Assembly: GCA_017506865.1 (NCBI GenBank)
Contig: JAFCMP010000536.1
Location: forward strand, 372,001-436,000
Direction of reading: 5' to 3'
Origin: Tribonema minus
Lineage: Eukaryota; Sar; Xanthophyceae; Tribonematales; Tribonemataceae
Length of the DNA: 64,000 bases
Shown here: positions 26,401 through 41,067 of the stretch, in pieces
Layout of the letters: each line of letters opens with the position of its first letter
Numbering within the stretch: the first letter of the stretch is position 1
The notes under the pieces: generated by a model
Databases searched by the model: none
What the model saw: only the letters and a program-made list of their open reading frames with translations
Told to the model about the DNA's origin: nothing
Program-made: the position numbers and the translations under genes

Positions 26401-29400
26401 CCGACGCTCGCGCTGCTGCGCGGCAGCGCGCGCGCGCTGCTGCACTTCCTGGTCGCCGCCGCCACCTCGCGCGACGGCGGCGGCGGCGGCGGCGGCGCTG
26501 CGCGGGCGGCGGCGGCGGGCGGCGAAGCGGCGCTGTCGCCGCCGCTGCCGCCGCTGCTGCCGCCAATGGACTTGCAGCGCGAGCTGTTTGACGTGCTGCT
26601 GGCGGAGCTGGAGCTGGGGGCAGCGTGCGTGGAGCGCGTCACGGAGGCGCGGCGCCAGCGAGCGGTTACGGCGGTTACGGCGGTTACAGCTGGCCCCGGG
26701 GCCGCGGAGGTGGACAGCAGTGCTGGGGTTGTCAAGGTGAGTCGCGCGTGTGGACCAGGCAATCAGCTGGTGATATTGCACGATGCGTTGGTCGGAACCC
26801 AACCCTAGCAGCAGTCACGTATGAGTACACAGAAATCAGCTGGTTGTAATGTGTGCCTGCAATGCATCTCTGCAGAAGTATGGGACGCCGTTGGTGTTGT
26901 ACACGAAGTAGTGACATCAACTCACGACAACATGAACTCACTGCAATTCTCTCTGCCGTCCCGCCCCCGCCAATCAGCCTTTACTGACCCACCGTGTTGC
27001 CATTTGTATGTCGTCTCACTGATCTATCTATGTCGTTTCATCTCTCGCACAGCCGAGCACTTCAGCATCACCCGCCGGCAGTCCTGCAACGGGCGGCGGC
27101 GGCGGCGGTGGCGGCGGCAGTGCGCTCGAGGCAGGAGAGGTTGAGCCGCACGTGCACCGGCTACTGCTGCTGCTGTGCGCGCTGCGGCGGCGGCGCCCTG
27201 CTGCGTTGCAGACGCCTGGCGCCTTGCGCAGGTATGTATGTAAGGTGTTGCACTTCCTACCTACCTACCTGCTGCTGATGCTACCGCTAGTGTGATGCTG
27301 CTGCAGCTGCAGAATGCTCCTAGCAACAGAAGTTATCATTGGCTCCTGCGGCGCCGTTGGATCTGGCACTGTCACGTCTCGAATGTACTCGGAGTAGTGA
27401 CGTCAACCTGCACTCTCAAGTACCCCAAAACGACTCATCCCCCCCCCCCCCCCCCCTACCCCCACCCCCGCACCGTGCAGCCTTCTGTCCCTGCTGCGCT
27501 GCGGCTCGCCGCGCGTGCAGCGGTGCACAGTGCTCATCCTCGAGGCGGTGCTGCCGCCGCTCGACCCCGCTGTCGTGGACGCAGCGCTGCCTGCCGCGTG
27601 GCGCGCGCCGCTGGCGGCGGCGGCGGCAGCGGCGGCACCGGCGCCCCCCGCAGCGCTGTCCGCTTTCGGCGCCGCAGCAGGCCGCAGGTGAACCACACGC
27701 ACTGCAGTGGCATGTATTGGAGATTGGTTAAGGATGTGTGGGGGGCGCATGTTCTGCAGCGCTGCAGAGCGCTGCTTCCCCCGCGTGTCGCCTTCACTGC
27801 GGCGCGCTGATTGCGTAGAGGGGGCGATGCCTTGCGCGCTAGCAGCACGCAGTCAAAGTGGATTGGAGCCCATGCACGCGCGTCACCGGATGACAACACC
27901 TCAAACCAACACACTCGCACCTACTGACTTCAACAGCCCGAGCGCTGACTTCATTGCAACGCGCCTGTGGCACGTAGTGGACCCGGAACGGAGTGCATGC
28001 ACGCATCGCCGAACAAGAGCACTTGAAACCAACACACTCGCACCTACTTACTTCCAACAACCCGAGCGCTGACTGCAACCGACGCCGCGCCTCCGCCGCC
28101 GCTCGCACACGCCCAACTGGATTGGAGAGCATATGCGTGCCTCGCCGGATGACGACACTTACCACCAACACTCACACCTACTTCAACATTTGAGTGCTGA
28201 CTCGAGCCCATGACTCGTCGTCGCTGTCGCCTGCGCGTGCGCAGCCGCCACGACGGCGGCGGCCTCGTAGGCATCCTCTTCGCCGCCGTCCGCAGCGCGC
28301 ACGCCCCCGCGGACCTGCCGAGCAACAGCGTCGCCGCAGCAGCGGCAGCAACGGCGCCGCCGCTCGCGCCCAACGTCGACGCCGCCGCGTTCGGCGCCGG
28401 CCGCGCCGCGCTGCAGCTCGCCGACCAGTGCGCGGCGCTGCTGCGCGCGCTGCACGCGGCGGCGGCGTGGCGCGAGCACGTCGCGCGGCGCCTGCTGCTG
28501 CCGCTGCACGCCGCCGCGGGCGCGCTCGCCGCGCTGAGCGCCGCCGACGCCGACGCCTGCGCGGGTGAGCACTTCAACCCTGCTTTGCGCATTTTGTTTG
28601 AATCTTATGGGCGGGTGACGTGCATTTGCGGCGTATCACGCGTGCGGGGTTATTAAAGTTGATTTGAATTGGTCTGTTAATTGATGGGACACGGGGGGGG
28701 GGGAGAGCGCTGCGCTGCTGCTGCTACGTGGGCGCGGCAATTTCTAGCCCAGCAGATGCAGCTGGCCTGTTTTGCTTAGAGCTCAGCGTTTATTTGTTTA
28801 GCTTCTGCGCAAGCAGGGTTTATCGCCTTGCTATAGGGCTTCGTTGCTTTGCCTTCAACACCACCTGCCGTTGCCATGATGAACAAAAGCACGACCATGG
28901 CCAGGGGCACGAATACGAGCTTACACATGACCTTCGTTCAATGGTAACCGCTGCGCCACTGCATCAGTGCGACGGTGCCACTGGTTTTCCCAATGGCACG
29001 CCCTGTTCTGCTCACAACAGCACCCGCCGCCGTCACATACACCAAAGATACCACCAAAAGCCAAGCTCGCACACCGCCGCCTGACACCCGATCTTCCCCA
29101 ACGCTGCGGCCGCCGCTGCAGCGGACGCAGCAACCGCCCCCTGGTGGACAGCGCGCTGCGCAGCAGCCGCGGCAGCCCTCAGCATCATCGCCGCGCCCGC
29201 CGGCGCCCTCTACCCCGGCGCCGCGGTGCTCAACACGCGCACGCACGCGCGCGGCACGGTCGTGCGCTGCTGCGGCAGCAGCGGCGGCGGCGGCGGCGGG
29301 CACGTCACCGTCGTGTACGCCGGTTCAACTTCAAGTGAGGACGCGCGCGTGTGCGACCTGGAGCCCGGCGGCGGCGGCATCGCCGATCCCGATACCCCCG

Positions 29401-31676
29401 CGCAGCCGGTCACGCTGCAGCTCGTGGCGCTCGCGCGCCGCCTGCTGGAGCGCGGCGCTGCTGCGGATGCGGCGGCGGCGGCAGCTGCGGAGGCGCCGCA
29501 GCCGGCGGAGACGGCAGCGGCAGCGGGGGGGGCGGCGGAGCGGCGGCTGCTGCTGCTAGCGCTGGCGGCGCTGCTGTCCGTGGCGGCGACGCGCCCCGAA
29601 GCCGTGGCGGCGGCGTGCGCGGAGGAGCAGCAGCACCGCAGCAGCGGCGGCGGCAGTGACGGCGGCAGCAGCGGCGGCGCTGGCGGCGGGGAGGGGCTTA
29701 AGGCGCTGCTGCTGCACGCCGGCGGCCGCGTGTCGCCGCTGCCGTGCCTGGCGACGCCCGGCGCAGTGCAGCGGCGCTGGCGCGCGCTGCAGGCGCGGCT
29801 GCTCAGCGCGCGGCACGTGGGCGCGCCGTTCGACTGCCTGGAGCCGCTGGAGAGGCGGGCGCCGCCGGCTGCAGCGGGGGCGGCGAAGGGGGGGGCGGGG
29901 GGTCTCGGGGGAGGGGGGGTGCGCATCGTGGAGGAGAGCCCTGAGTCGCCGAAGCCGCGGCGCGAGAAGCGGCGCAAGACGCGCGTGCGCGAGGTACAGT
30001 CAGTGCTCACCCTCGTGTACTGTGTACTGTACTTGCATGTACTGTAGTGTACAGAGCGTCGCAAGACGCGTGTGCGTGGGGCACAGTCAGTGCTCACGCT
30101 TGTGTACTGTATTGTACTGTATGTAGTGTACAGTGCAGTAGTTGACGAAGCCGCGGGGGGAGCAGCGGCTCAAAATGCGCGTGCGTACTTGAGGTACAGT
30201 CTGCTTGTTTGCCTTTGTGTACTGTGTGTGTACTGTGTGTGTACTCTAATGTACTGCATCTGCAGTTCAACTGTGCAGTATTGTCACCACTGCTGAGCTG
30301 ACTCGCCATCAAGAGTTTTGGGTGCACGGTGTCCACGGCAATGTCCATCATCCTGCCCCATACATCTCTCGCTGTTAATGCTCAAGGAGGAAAGCAATGT
30401 TGCTCCTTGATATCCATATTGTCGTGTGCTAGATGCTCCAAATTGTGATGCACAGCTGCTCTTGCCGTAGAAACAACCAACAGGCTGACAGCACCCCCAC
30501 CACTTGATTATACACCTCTTCCCTCCGTGTGCTTTTGCTGGCAGGTGTGCGGCAGCAGCCTGCCGGTCGCCCAATCCATACCGCCGCGGGAGCTGAGACT
30601 GTCATCAGCTGCGGTGGACATAGACACGATGATGGTTGGCTTCGACGATGCTATCACAGAGGAGGACGTCTTGGGCGTGGATGCGGGGGGGCATGCAGGG
30701 GAGGGGGACTATGCGCGCAGCAGCTGCGGGGCAGATGAGGTGGGCTGACTTGCGGTTTCTGGTGCAGTTGGCAGCGTTGCAAGCCGTTCACGTTGCAGGG
30801 TGAGGGTTGGCGCTTATGGCTTGTGATGCGGTTTGCAGCATTGCCAGCCGCCACATTGCAGGGTTAGCGCCAGGACTTGCAGCTGGTGATGCAGTCTGCA
30901 GCGTCGTTTGCCGCCCACACTGCAGATTTAGGATCAGGGCTAGGGTTAGGATTAGGTTTTTGAGGCATGTTGGCACAAAGGTCGCTTCAGTCCGCATGTG
31001 GCCGCTTCACGCACGCTGCAGCGCAGCGCACGAGTACAGTTGGCATTCCAGTGTCTCGCGCAGAACATCACCCGCTTTGGTGCATATGTGCGCTCGGAGT
31101 ACAGCCCTGATGCTACGCATACGCACGTCGCGGATCATGCTGAGCGCTGCTGTCACGCGTAGCGCTGCGCGCGTCACACAGTCAGTCTAATCCTACACAT
31201 ACCTACCCATTCGCAACAGGAGGAGGACTCCACGTCGCACGACAACCTCGCCGACTCCTCCGAAGCGCCGCTGCCGAGCTCGGCGGCAGTCACGCCGTCG
31301 CCGCCGCCGCCGCCGCTGCTGCCGCTGCCGCTGTCGCCGCCGCTGCCGCCGGCTGCGGAGCGCGCGCTGACGCACGTCCTGGACATCTCCGCGGCGGCGC
31401 GCGCCGCGCGCGCGGCGGCGGCGCTGCCGCTGCAGACCGAGCTCGGCGTCACGCGCGCGGCGGCGCTGGCGGCGGTGGAGGCGGTGGGCCCCGGCGACGC
31501 GGGCACGCTGGATCGCGCACGCGCACGGCTGTGCGCCGGCAAGCGCATCGTTGCTCTGGGCCCCGGCGCCGATGCCTTTCTTACGGCCGCCATCGACGCT
31601 GGCGTCGGCGGCCGCTGCGAGGCTGCTGCGGGGGGTGGCGAACGGCGCGCATCCGCTGCTGCTGCTGCTGGCGGCA

Positions 31677-31725
<49 letters not shown>

Positions 31726-34700
31726 TGCGGCTGCTGCTGGCGGCGGCGGGCCGGGGCGGCGCGCGCGCTCTCAGGCGCAGGTATGTTTGAATTGCACCGG
31801 GTTTGATGCCCGCTTGCTGAGGTTTGTCATGTATGATGACCATGGAATGCTTGGCTGGTGTCGCAGCGTGGAGTCATGCTGCTTGGGATTAGGATTAGAG
31901 TTGGCGCCAAAAGGCGCGGCCCGATTGTAAACTTAGATCGCGACGACCCTCAGCAGATGCTGTTCCGCTGCAAAAATGTTGATACGCCTGATGAAGGCCC
32001 TCAAGTCGTGCACAATGAGGTCCAATGCTGCGGCGCTGCACATACCCAAGCCCCAACACCAACCCTTTGCTCAGTGCGATGCCCTAATTTCAACAATTAT
32101 GCCTTGACTTCAGCTGCAGCAGAGGTGCAACTGCACTTACTCCAGCTTCAACGCTAACCCATCGCCGTGCGTGTTGCGAATGCGTTCACTTCAACACCAA
32201 TGCCTCAACTTCAACTGAAGCGTTGTGCACCTGCACTTCCGCCAGCTTCAACGCTGTCCCCACGCCGCGCGTGCTGCGAATTCGCTAACTTCAACACCAT
32301 GCCTCAACGTCAACCGCAGCAGGCGGCGATGACGCCTGCGGAGGAGACGGTCTGCGCGATGGTGGGCGCGGATGCCATGGCGCTGGCAAGGCAGCACCGC
32401 TCAGCAACGGACCGCAGGCGCACTCCGACAGGTGCTTTGTTGCCCTCAGTTTGTTCCATGCTCGCAGACACTCCTGGGTGTGTCGTGCTGTAAATTTCAT
32501 CAACAACTAGAGTCTCCTGGGTGTGCCGTGCTATAAAGTACATCAACAAGCCCTAGTTGGTACATCAACAAGCCCTAGTTGGCAACGCTCAGAGGGCAGT
32601 GCTCAGCGCCTGGCTTCAGCGCACATGCGTTGTCTCAGGGCCAAGAGGTCATTGAAGTAAGAAGAGGGAGTGTCACGGCTTGAAGAGGAGCTGCCACCGG
32701 GCAAAATGGCGTTGCTCTCCAACATGCATGCGCTCGAAACACGCGCGCTGCACTGCGCGCTGAAAACCATTACCAATACAAGGAAGTGCCTGTCGCAGAA
32801 GCAGGCAAACGTATAGTGTGAAATCGTGGTGATCACTTAGGTGGCAAGCCAGTACCTCACACACGCCTGCCCTATGTGTCGCTCCTGTTTAACCTTTCTT
32901 GCGTCACGTCAACCACGCCTTCGGCACCAACACTGCTGCGCGAATGCATGCCCTGGCTGTGCTGGTGCAGTCTCACACCTCCCCTGAATGGGTAGCGCGG
33001 AGTTCCTGATGATGGCGAGCATACTTACGGCGTCAAAACCGCCGTGTGAATGCACGTCCTGGCATGTTAGCGTAATCTTGCACCTGTACACAACTATACG
33101 AACATACACCACCTCTGAGTACATACCTATGCGTAACCGCCTGATGATATACAGGAGCAGCAGGGGAGTCTGAGGGGACGCCAGATGACGACGGCGGCGC
33201 CGACGAGCTAAGTGACAGCGCTCCTACGGCAGCGGTGGTGGCGATGGCGCAGGCGTCGCTGCTGCGCGAGGCGCGCCTGGAGGGTAAGAGCACAGTGCTC
33301 AGCTATCTTACGCAAGTACGGTAGTCTACATGCAGGATTGCAGTGTGGAGTATGAATTTGATGAAACCTTTTCTGGTCGCGTCGTGATTGCGGGTGCCTC
33401 ACCAGCAGGTGAGATGCCTGTTTCACAATGCTGTCGACAGATGCGCAATGACTGCACCTTCTTACCTGGCCTCAGATATCACCTGGCCTCAAGTAAGCAG
33501 GGGATATGTACAGTTGCAACTGCTGCTGGTCACATATTTCTCGTTGCACACGCAGCACCACTCATCACAACTTCACTCTCAACTGAAATCAGTTCTCGAT
33601 TCTCAATATCGCATGAATCTCACTCTTGGGCCATTTGGCCGTGATCGCCTGCGCCACACCAGGCGGCGCGAGCAGCGGCGGCGGCGCGCCAACAACAGGC
33701 GGCGGCAGCAGCAGCGGTGACGCCGCGCCGTGCATCATGGCGCTGGCGGCAGACAGCGGAGTGCTGCTAGAGGCCGACCTGCAGCCGCTGCTGGCGCTGC
33801 CGCGACCCCCAGAAGACCCCTCCGCTGCTGCTGCCGCCGCCGGATCCCCGCAGCTCGGCAGCAGCAGCAGCGGCAGCAGCGGCGCCGTCATAACGACGCC
33901 GCTGGTCGAGGAGTATGACTGGCTGACGCCGGGGCGCCTGGTGACGGTGTGCGGCGGCGGCGAGGCAGCGCTGGCGGCGGTGCACGGCGGCAGCAGCAGC
34001 AGCGGCGGCGGCAGCGGCGGCGCGTTTGCGCGCGCGGACATGCACCTCACAGTCGATGTTCTCGACGACGAGACGGGCGTGTGCCTGCCGCGGCAGGTGC
34101 CGCTGGAGGACGTGCGCGCGTCGGACCTGCTCTTTGGCATGCCGCTGCGCGGCGGCGGCAGCAGCAGCGGCGGCGACGGCGGCGGCAGCGGCGGCGGCGG
34201 TGGCGGCGGAGGCGGCGGCGGCAGTGGTGGCGGCGGCGGCAGCGGCGCGGCGGCGCTGCTGGCGCTGCTGGCGGAGACGGAGGAAACGCTGATCGCGATG
34301 CGCGCGCGCGTGCTCGTTGTGGGGCTCGCGAGCTGCGGCGGCGACTGCGGCGCGCCGCGCGGCGTGCTGCGGCTGATGCGGCTGCTGGCCGCGCAGGACA
34401 TGGCGGCGGGGTTCGACGTCAGGTGCGTACGGGGGTATGTAGGTATGCTGGTGGCACGAGCGCGGCGCGGCGCGGCGCTGGCGGCGTGCAGCGCAGCGGC
34501 CTGCTGCGTTGTCTGTTGCGGGTGCATTTGACGGAAGGTGTGCGCAAGCACGTACTTAGAATGAATGAATACGTAGGTTGGCACGACTGCTGTGGGCAGC
34601 TGGCGGCGGCGCGCAGCGCTGCGGCCGACTGCAGCATAGTGCTGCCGCTGCGCTGCAGACGCAGGCGCGGGCACGGCATAGTTGCGCCTGCTGTGCGACA

Positions 34701-36612
34701 TTTGTTTTCTGAAATTCCTGGTGTTCGGCACTTGTTCATTACTCTATGCGATCAGGTCGTTGCGCTGCCGCTGCAACAGGGCGCTCGCGCGTGCCGCTAG
34801 GCAAGGTACAAGATCAGCACATTTGGTTTAAACGAAGGCAATGGCGTGTGATGCCCAGTGCTAACGGGCAGGACACGTGATGCGTGCTACGTCATGGAAC
34901 GCACATGTGCCGTTGTGGCGTAGGGCGGGGGGGAAGCGAGGGCGCAGATTTGCTCTCGCGGCTCGCGCCGCGTCGCCTGCGGCTCCGCGGCTGCCGGTCG
35001 CTGGCCACTGTACAGAGTACGCAATTCGCAGGCCTCCAAGTGCGGAGCCCAGAGGACTGCTTGTGTGTGTGCGTATGGAGGGCGCTGCGTATGGGGCATG
35101 ATCGTATTATGTATGTGTCAAGTGTGCTGCTCGCTGCTGCCCCTGATGCCGGCATGGTCCTTGTGACACAGAGAGAGAGCCATGGCAGTATCTCTACCAC
35201 TGTGACTGACGCCCCCCCCCCCTCCCCCGTCCTCCCCCTCCCCCCCCTTACTTGCAGGCCCTTTCCGTCACCCTTGACACCCCCCTGCCCTTTTGGGGGA
35301 CTGACAGGCGGCGCTTACCCGCCCTTACCTTCGCATGAGTGGCCCTCCGTGCCTGTAGACGCACCAGCCCCTGCCCCCTATTCAGCACTGGGGGCACCGG
35401 GCGGAGCGCCGCAACCGCTAGGGGGCACAAAGGGGGTTGCGCTGCTCGAAACGCTGCTGCACAAGGTGTTGGTGCCGCCGCAGTCGCTGCCGCCGGCCGA
35501 TGGCGCTGGCGGCAGCAGCAGCGGCGGCGGCAGCGGCGCGCTTGCGGCGGGGCACATGGCGGAGGATCCCCTCGGCAAGCTTCTCACGCAGGAGGCAAGT
35601 GTGCTGTGCTGAAGTGTTGAATGTGGGGCACAGCCTGCCTGACTGTGGAAGAACATCTCAAGCGTGTCTCAAGTGTCTTGTGCCATTGAAGTCGTGCGAA
35701 TGCTGGTCACGGACCGCAGAACCGAGGGCTCTAACAGCCTTCGCAGGTTCAGCAGCTTTTTTTAGGAAGAATGTTCAATTGGGGTAGACGGGCGCAGTTG
35801 TGCACGGCTCAGAGAGTGCCACCCTGCTGGACATGATTTCAGGCAAATTGTATTCCAACACGTAGGCTGACAGGCCTGACCTGCACCATCAGGTTTGTTT
35901 TGAGCATTGTCTTTCGTGTAGAGGCCTCAAAGCACCGTACTGTAGTGGGCACTGAAATGACAGTTTACTGAATCTGCAAGCAGGGCTAGAGTGAGGGTTG
36001 GGGGGTCAGGGTGATTTGATGGACAACAGTAGCAGTACGTATTCATATCAATGCAGACAGGGTCCTGCTGCGTGCGCTGCAACTGCCAGCGCCACTGCGC
36101 GCTTCTGGTGCGACGAGGGTTAGGGTTAGGGTTAGGGTTGGGGCCAGCACTACCGCACTAGGCGCCGTGCACATGCCCGTATTCCAACCAGGGCGCTGCG
36201 TCATGCGAACTCCACCAAACCTATCCTGCACCAACACCTTGCATACCATGTTATACATGTACTTGAACTTACAATAATATCCCCTTCATATGCACTCACA
36301 ATTGTGTGCTGACACACAATGAACCATCGCTGCAGGTGCTGGACGCTTTCGGCGCCATGTGCGCCCCCCCCGCCCCCTGCCTCTCCGGCCCCGCCGGCGC
36401 CGCCGCCGCCGCCGCCACCCCTGCCGTCTTCGAGCACGAATCCCTGCACCCCCTGCCTGCCCCCCTCGCGTATGGCGGCCGAGCGCTGCTGCCACCAGGC
36501 GCGATAGGGTGCCTTGTGAAAGTGGACGCGCGCAGCGCCACGCGCGACGGCCGCGGCGCGCAGCTGCGCTTCTACACGAGTGCTGCTGCCATGCACGCCG
36601 GCGGCAGCGGCG

Positions 36613-36646
<34 letters not shown>

Positions 36647-39600
36647 AGGCGGCGGCGGCAGCGGAGGCGGCGGCGGCGGCGCGCTGCGCATCATGTGCGG
36701 CTGGAGCCACGACCGCATCGCCAAGGCGCGGTCCAAGGGGCTCGAGTTTTTTAAGGTGGGGGCTGGTCGTGTCGCTGAGCGCTGTGGCGGAGACAGCATG
36801 TAGGTATTGGCGCTCTGACCACTTGCAAGTATTTGCGCGCGCGTGTGTCACCTTTTCGGGTGCAGTGGTGGCTGTGCCTGAGAGAGTGTGTTTCGTGTTG
36901 TGTTTGCATGGAGTCAGGGTCAGGGGGTCGAGTGTACGTGTGTTTGTGGCGTGGCTTCAAGGCACCTGCTCGCCGCAGCTGCTGCAGAGACATCGCTCAG
37001 CTCGATACTCACTGCGTACCCCTACCAACTCTCCGCCCCCGCCAATGCATACCCATACCCACAGGTGGAGGACGCAGACAGCCTGATAGCGCCGCTGCAG
37101 GCGGCCCCCGTCGCAGGCGTCGTGCCGTCCTCAACTTCAACTTCCTCAACTTCAACATTGAAGTCACGTGGCGGCGGCGGCAGCGCGCCCGCCGCGCCGC
37201 CCGCTTCCTGCACCCTGTTCCGGTCCTTTGTCGTCCACAACATCAAGGAGCTGTACTTCCGAGTGGACGCTCCTCCGGGGTCAGATCGCCCCCCGCTGAG
37301 ACTCGCCCCCGTCCGGATGCTCCCGTGGGGGGACAATGGGCCCACCCCCCCCGATAGCCAGGCTGCTGCCCTGCACTCGAGGGGGAGTGTGGGGGTGGTT
37401 CTCAAGGGGGAGCCTCTTGAGGCGGTGTTGGATGAGTGCGAAGAGGATCTGTCCCTGGGGGGGCGCAACCTGTTCAGCGAGGGGGATGTGAGCAGGTGCG
37501 TTAGGGGTCCATGCAGTAAGCGGTGCATGTTACTGTTTGATAGCATGTGAATGCTCAATGCAGTGAGGCTGCAATTCACTGTCTGATAGCATGTCAATGC
37601 TCAACATTTACGCAGTGAACGCTGCATCTCACTGCCTGATAGCATGTCAATGGCTCACCACTAAAGTGTAACTTCAAGGCACTGTGTTGGATACTGTGTT
37701 TGCTCGTGCAGACACATAAATAACGCACAGAGTGATGTTTTTAACAGATTAGGGTTATGTAAAGGTGACAGTCAGGTACCAGAGTGTGTTGGGATGATTT
37801 ATGTACCATGTTAAGGCCAATGCCTCTTCTCACCGCTGTTACCAGGAGGACGTAGTCTACGTCAATGCGCATGCGCTCCAAGGCGTGAATGAATGAATGA
37901 ATGAATGTGCCGCTCTCCCGTAGTCATTGGTGTACAGTTTTGTGAGATACACCCCGTTTTGTACTTTCTGATGGGTGCAAGTTTTGATTGCTGTGGGTCC
38001 CACCCGTGGGTGATTAGCCTTGCACTTCGATACTTGAGTTTAAACACACCGAAGTACACATCGTGTGTTTGCGGTCATGTGTGCACACAATACTTCAAAG
38101 TGTACAAATCTCAACTTGAACTTGCGCCAAAACTGACACATGACATGTCTCTGTGAACGGACACACATACCTACACGCAGGGAGACGTCCATAGAGGCAG
38201 CGCGGCTCTCCACGCCCCCGCCGCCGCCGCCGCTAGCGCCCGTGGCCATCGCCATCTTCACTGGCCGCTGGCTCTTTGAAGTCAAGCTGGAGCCGCCGTT
38301 CGACGCAACAGCGCTCGGCAGTGACGCCGCCATCGGCTGGTACCGCGACGGCAGCGCAGACGTGCCAGACGGCGGCGGCGGCGGCGCGACGGGAGCGACC
38401 GACGCAAACGCGAGGTGCCGCTCGTGGTGGCTGACGAGCAGCGGCTGCTGCAACGGCTGCGGCGGCAGCGGCCGCGGCGGCGACGGCGGCGGCGACGGCG
38501 GCAGCGGCGGCGGTGAAGGCACAGCTGAGCAGCGCTGCCGCGTGACGCGGCCGTGGGCGGCCGGCGACGTCATCACGGCGTTCTTCGACGCGGATGCCGG
38601 CGCGGCGCGCTTCGCAATCAACGGCGACTGGGGGGAGAGCGGCGGCAGCGCGCAGCGCCGCGGCGGCGGCAGCGGCAGCGCGCGGCCCGCGGCGGTGCGG
38701 CCGTGCGTCGTTGCCGTGCCGGGCGCGACGCGCATGGTGGCGAATTTCGGGCAGCACGCGCTGCGGCACGCGACGCCCGCTGAGCATCCGCGCTTTGCCG
38801 GCGCGCGCCCCGTCGCCGACTGGTACAGCGGCGCCGCTGCTGCCGCTGTGGGCGGCGGCGGCGCGGCGCCAGCGCCAGCGAGCGCGCATGCCAGTGGCGG
38901 CGGCAGCGATGAGTGCGGCGGCGGAGACGGCGGCAGCAGCAGCGTTTACGGCACTGCGGCGGGAGAGAACCCGGCAAACTGGGGTTTCCGGTTTGTGGTG
39001 GAGCCTCTGTTTGGCATCCAGTATCAGGTACTTGACCGGCATTTTCTGTAGAAAGCAGAACATCTGTGATAGTCCCCCGTGAAGCTTTTTCAGGCCCATG
39101 TTGCTAAGATTGGCGGGGAGGACTGAGTAGCCTGTCTTGCACCGTGTTCCCCTCAAAGCTCAAGTCGAAGTCTCCTTGCCGTCTGTCTTCGCATTTTGTC
39201 GAGAGTTGCGCCAATTGGACCCCCTTTCTTCAGCCAACCGCTCCTGCTCTGGTACATGCACTCCTTGGACCTCTGCTCATGAGAGGCAGACAAGCTGCAG
39301 GCGTGATCTGTTGGTGGAGAACGCAAAGGCTGCACTGGGCCTAACCCTAACCCTACCCCTCCGCTTCATTTACAGTTTACGAAGCTGGCTACATACTGTA
39401 GTCGCATCAGCTTCCTGCAGTGAGCGCAGACTTCGAAGTACAAAAACATACTCGTGCATTGTCAATGGCCGGTAGCACGCTGTTCAACAGCGACCCCCCC
39501 CCCCCCCACTACCACTGCCCCATGCCTTACAATGCTGTTGGACACTCCCCCCCCCCCCCCCCCCCTCCACCCCCTTCCAGGTGGTTCGCGACATGGAGCT

Positions 39601-41033
39601 GGTGTGCCGACTCAGCAGCGCCCCCACGGGCACCCCCCTCGAGCCCCCCTCGGACGACGACGAAACGACTTCATCAACCATCTCCATCTGGCGCCCGAAA
39701 CCGCCAGAGGGGTACTACAGCATCGGCGACATTGCCTGCAGGGGGGACGCGCGCCCCCCTGGGGGGGTTGTCGTGAAGGGGGACCCCCTGGAGGCCCTCG
39801 TGTCGAAGCCCGTCAAGTTCCGGCTCATCTACCACGATAAGGACACGGGGTACACGGTGTGGCGGCCGATGCCACGGCGCGGTCAGGTGCGGCCCGGAAG
39901 GTTCTGGAATGTTCTGGCATACACTCTCCTTCAAGTAGCGGCTGCACTCTTGGGTATACGTGCGTACTCAGCAGCCATTTGCCTCTGCAATTTTTCTGGC
40001 ATACACTCGCTGTAAATAGTGGCTGCACCTGGTGGTGTGTGTTAGTGTACTCAACCGCCATTCGCTTAGAGTTTCATTCTGCAAGTGTTGTGGCATACAC
40101 TCAGGAGATGGTGACTGCACTGGTGGTTCTTGTTTGTGTACTTGACCGCCATTCGCTAATACTAGTTTGATGCTTTGATTGTCCTGGCATACACTCTCTG
40201 TAGCTAGCGGCTGCACTGGGTGGTTCTTCTTGTGTACTGGACCGCCATTCGCTTAGTATTTCATTCTGCAAGTGTTCTGGCATACTCTCAATCGTAAACA
40301 GTGGGTGCATTGGTGGTTCTTGTTTGTGTACTCGACCGCCATTCGCTTAGAGTTGCATTCTGCAAGTTACTGGCTGCATTGCTGGCTCTCGTTTGTGTCC
40401 AGACTGCTGTTAGTTTGGAGTGCAGTGATAGGACCCAGAGGTAATCTCATCTCCCGGGTCAGTCTGGGCGAGGCTCATTGACAAGCACTCAAATGCAGCT
40501 AGTGAAGCCAAAGTATTGACCTAGAGGTTTCACATCCGTAATGGCACCTACGCACACAAAATTCACGCGGTGGTGGCTGTTTTGTGCACTGCGGTTACTG
40601 TTACAGGTGGCCCTGGGTGATCTCGCCTGCCGCAAGAAGGCCAACAAAGGCAACATGGCGGGTGCCATCAGGTGAGCCCATGCGAGCAGCACTTGGTCAG
40701 GGTTAGGGTTAGGGTTAGGTCATGTTAGGGCTAGGGTTAGAGATATCATTCGTGCGCACGCCGCTGCTGCACACACCCCTTCAAGTGCTTCAGTGTATAT
40801 GACTTGTGTGTCATTGACACCTGCCAACAGTCTGCTGACATATGATATGACTAGGATATCGTATGAGTCTAGTTGATGTTTGACGCCGCCCCGATGGTGG
40901 CAAATCGACCAGCAACTCGTAGGCAGTTAATATTCGCCCACCTTTGTGGCAGAACCGGTGAGAGACGTGCGCGAACGCTCCCTTACAGCAATGTGCCGCT
41001 ACGGGTGTCTCTCTGCATATCTTCAACATCCAC

Positions 41034-41067
<34 letters not shown>

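Noticed and set aside
34756..34800. Possible 45-nt microexon (SLRCRCNRALARAA) with a GC donor
   Set aside because: It would keep the frame, but exon 29 joins exon 30 directly in frame and nothing requires it.
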